Part shown: positions 19,785 through 20,798 of the stretch, in pieces
Position numbering within the stretch: the stretch's first letter is position 1
Layout: the number at the start of each line of letters is the position of its first letter
Virus record (IMG/VR): IMGVR_UViG_3300035034_002788
Coordinates: 1-20,798 of that record
Origin: a virus
DNA length: 20,798 nucleotides
Direction: 5' to 3' (one strand)
Translations under genes and position numbers: made by a program
The notes under the pieces: generated by a model
Database searches by the model: none
Seen by the model: the letters and a program-made list of their open reading frames with translations, nothing else
Told to the model about the DNA's origin: nothing

Positions 19785-20798
19785 AGAACGCATAGATATC
19801 CTTTTCAAGATGCACGCAGATATCCAAGATATGAAGCGTATGAATAAGGAAGCCGCCACCAGCAAAAAGCGATTTGGTGATATTGGTAAGATGCTCAAAA
19901 GTGGATTAGGGATGGCTATTGGGATCACGTCAATCGGGATGCTCGCGACTGCCGTGAAGAATCTTTCCCGCGAGATGATTACGATGGGAGCCCTCCTTCG
20001 TGATAATGCCAAAGCCTTAGGGGTGAGTGCAGAGTTCCTCCAGGTATGGAGACAAGCCGCCGAACAAAATAGCGTTTCCCAAACTGCTGCTGATACAGGT
20101 CTTCAACGTTTCACCCGCCGTCTCGGTGAAGCCGCACGAGGTCAAGGAGAGTTGCTTAAGGTCGTGCAGGAGTACGATGTCCAGCTCACGAATTCCGATG
20201 GTACCACGCGCACGAGTATCGAAGTGATGGAGGATTTCGCCGAGATCATTAAGAACACGAAGGATCAAAAGGAACGTCTCCGTATTGCATTTAAGCTTTT
20301 CGACTCTGAAGGTGCCAAATTGGTCAATGTCCTTGCCGATGGGAAAGAGGGTCTCGAAGAATATCACGGTCAATTGATCGATAATAATGCCCTCATTCGC
20401 GAAGATACTGTCGAAGCTCTCGGACGCGCTTCCGAGGCAATGACGAATTTCGGGAAAGGCGTTACAACAACGATGGCCGAATCCGTCGCCGCTGTATGGA
20501 CATGGGTGGAAGTTCTCGCGATGGCTGCAGATCAACAGGAGGACGATCAAAAAACGCGCCGCCAAGCGATTCTGCGATTATCCGGAAGGGATGAAAATTC
20601 CTTGGAAGGGAAGAAGGGGAGAGGAGTAAGCCGCGCGCTCGAATTAATGATCCGCGATAATGAATTGTCTCAATCTCAAATCCAAGCGGAAATGGAAAAA
20701 GTCCGCGTGGAACGCATTCAGGAGGAGATTCGCCTTCGTCGTGAGAAGTTGAAAGTTTTAGAAGAGGAGCGGATTAAAGAGAAGGAGGCTGCCGATCA
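19777..20798 (+). CDS. Tape measure protein, N-terminal part (runs off the window)
   Basis: A frame open from ATG 19777 to the window end, at least 340 codons, overlapping the T-frame stop by 8 bases. It begins MSKERIDILFKMHADIQDMK. A hydrophobic patch follows (SGLGMAIGITSIGMLATAV), then long helical stretches and ALGVSAEFLQVWRQAAEQNSVSQTAADTGLQRFTRRLGEAARG, a block typical of phage tape measure proteins. The last ~80 residues are a long Glu/Arg-rich coiled coil (EEIRLRREKLKVLEEERIKEKEAA). The tape measure sets tail length and is extruded into the host membrane. The C-terminus is outside the window. Confidence 0.88.
   Translation, partial: MSKERIDILFKMHADIQDMKRMNKEAATSKKRFGDIGKMLKSGLGMAIGITSIGMLATAVKNLSREMITMGALLRDNAKALGVSAEFLQVWRQAAEQNSVSQTAADTGLQRFTRRLGEAARGQGELLKVVQEYDVQLTNSDGTTRTSIEVMEDFAEIIKNTKDQKERLRIAFKLFDSEGAKLVNVLADGKEGLEEYHGQLIDNNALIREDTVEALGRASEAMTNFGKGVTTTMAESVAAVWTWVEVLAMAADQQEDDQKTRRQAILRLSGRDENSLEGKKGRGVSRALELMIRDNELSQSQIQAEMEKVRVERIQEEIRLRREKLKVLEEERIKEKEAAD

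Overview
This window is a contiguous piece of a tailed double-stranded DNA phage or prophage genome. All convincing genes lie on the + strand. It carries a lambda-like DNA packaging, head and tail module: GpA-type large terminase, gpW-like joiner, lambda-family portal, protease-scaffold-capsid fusion, gpFII-like connector, tail tube, G/GT-style tail chaperones and the start of a tape measure protein. This points to a siphovirus-like, long-tailed particle. The host cannot be named. Genes that follow a gap tend to have A/T-rich leaders without a Shine-Dalgarno sequence, while overlapping genes often have a GGAGG-like one. That mix fits Bacteroidota- or Verrucomicrobiota-like hosts but does not prove either. 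There is no integrase, repressor or endolysin here, so lifestyle is open.

Layout. (1) 1-163: tail end of an unidentified gene. (2) 254-3087: replication genes, a TOPRIM primase with a degenerate zinc-finger region and a GKT/VDDE helicase-like ATPase. (3) 3038-3537: a dense nest of perfect inverted repeats, GTGACAGC octamers and small hairpins just after the helicase, a good candidate for the origin or a regulatory site. (4) 3538-7087: a PLD-like protein, a putative small terminase, the large terminase and a 63-residue helix-turn-helix protein, closed by a strong terminator at 7230-7267. (5) 7268-7633: non-coding, with a second hairpin plus T-run and four tandem 10-bp repeats ahead of the structural genes. 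(6) 7634-14380: head and tail-tube genes. (7) 14410-16715: a protein with two arrays of 14-residue repeats, followed by small beta-rich proteins, two of them clear tandem paralogues. (8) 16717-18215: a diversity-generating retroelement (DGR) target with a formylglycine-generating-enzyme/C-type-lectin fold and a C-terminal variable region, overlapping an avd-like accessory gene. (9) 18247-19159: two membrane proteins, possibly for lysis. (10) 19171-20798: tail chaperones with a probable -1 frameshift and the tape measure protein, which runs off the window.

The most notable system is the DGR. Target and Avd are present, but no reverse transcriptase or template repeat is visible anywhere in these 20.8 kb. 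Only 31 bases separate avd from the next gene. The mutagenic machinery must therefore lie elsewhere in this genome, act in trans, or be lost. The target's last 37 codons look like the product of adenine mutagenesis of an AAC-rich template. Other points of interest are the nested inverted repeats after the helicase, a tRNA acceptor/T-arm-like minihelix after the capsid gene, and an internal start inside the protease-capsid fusion.
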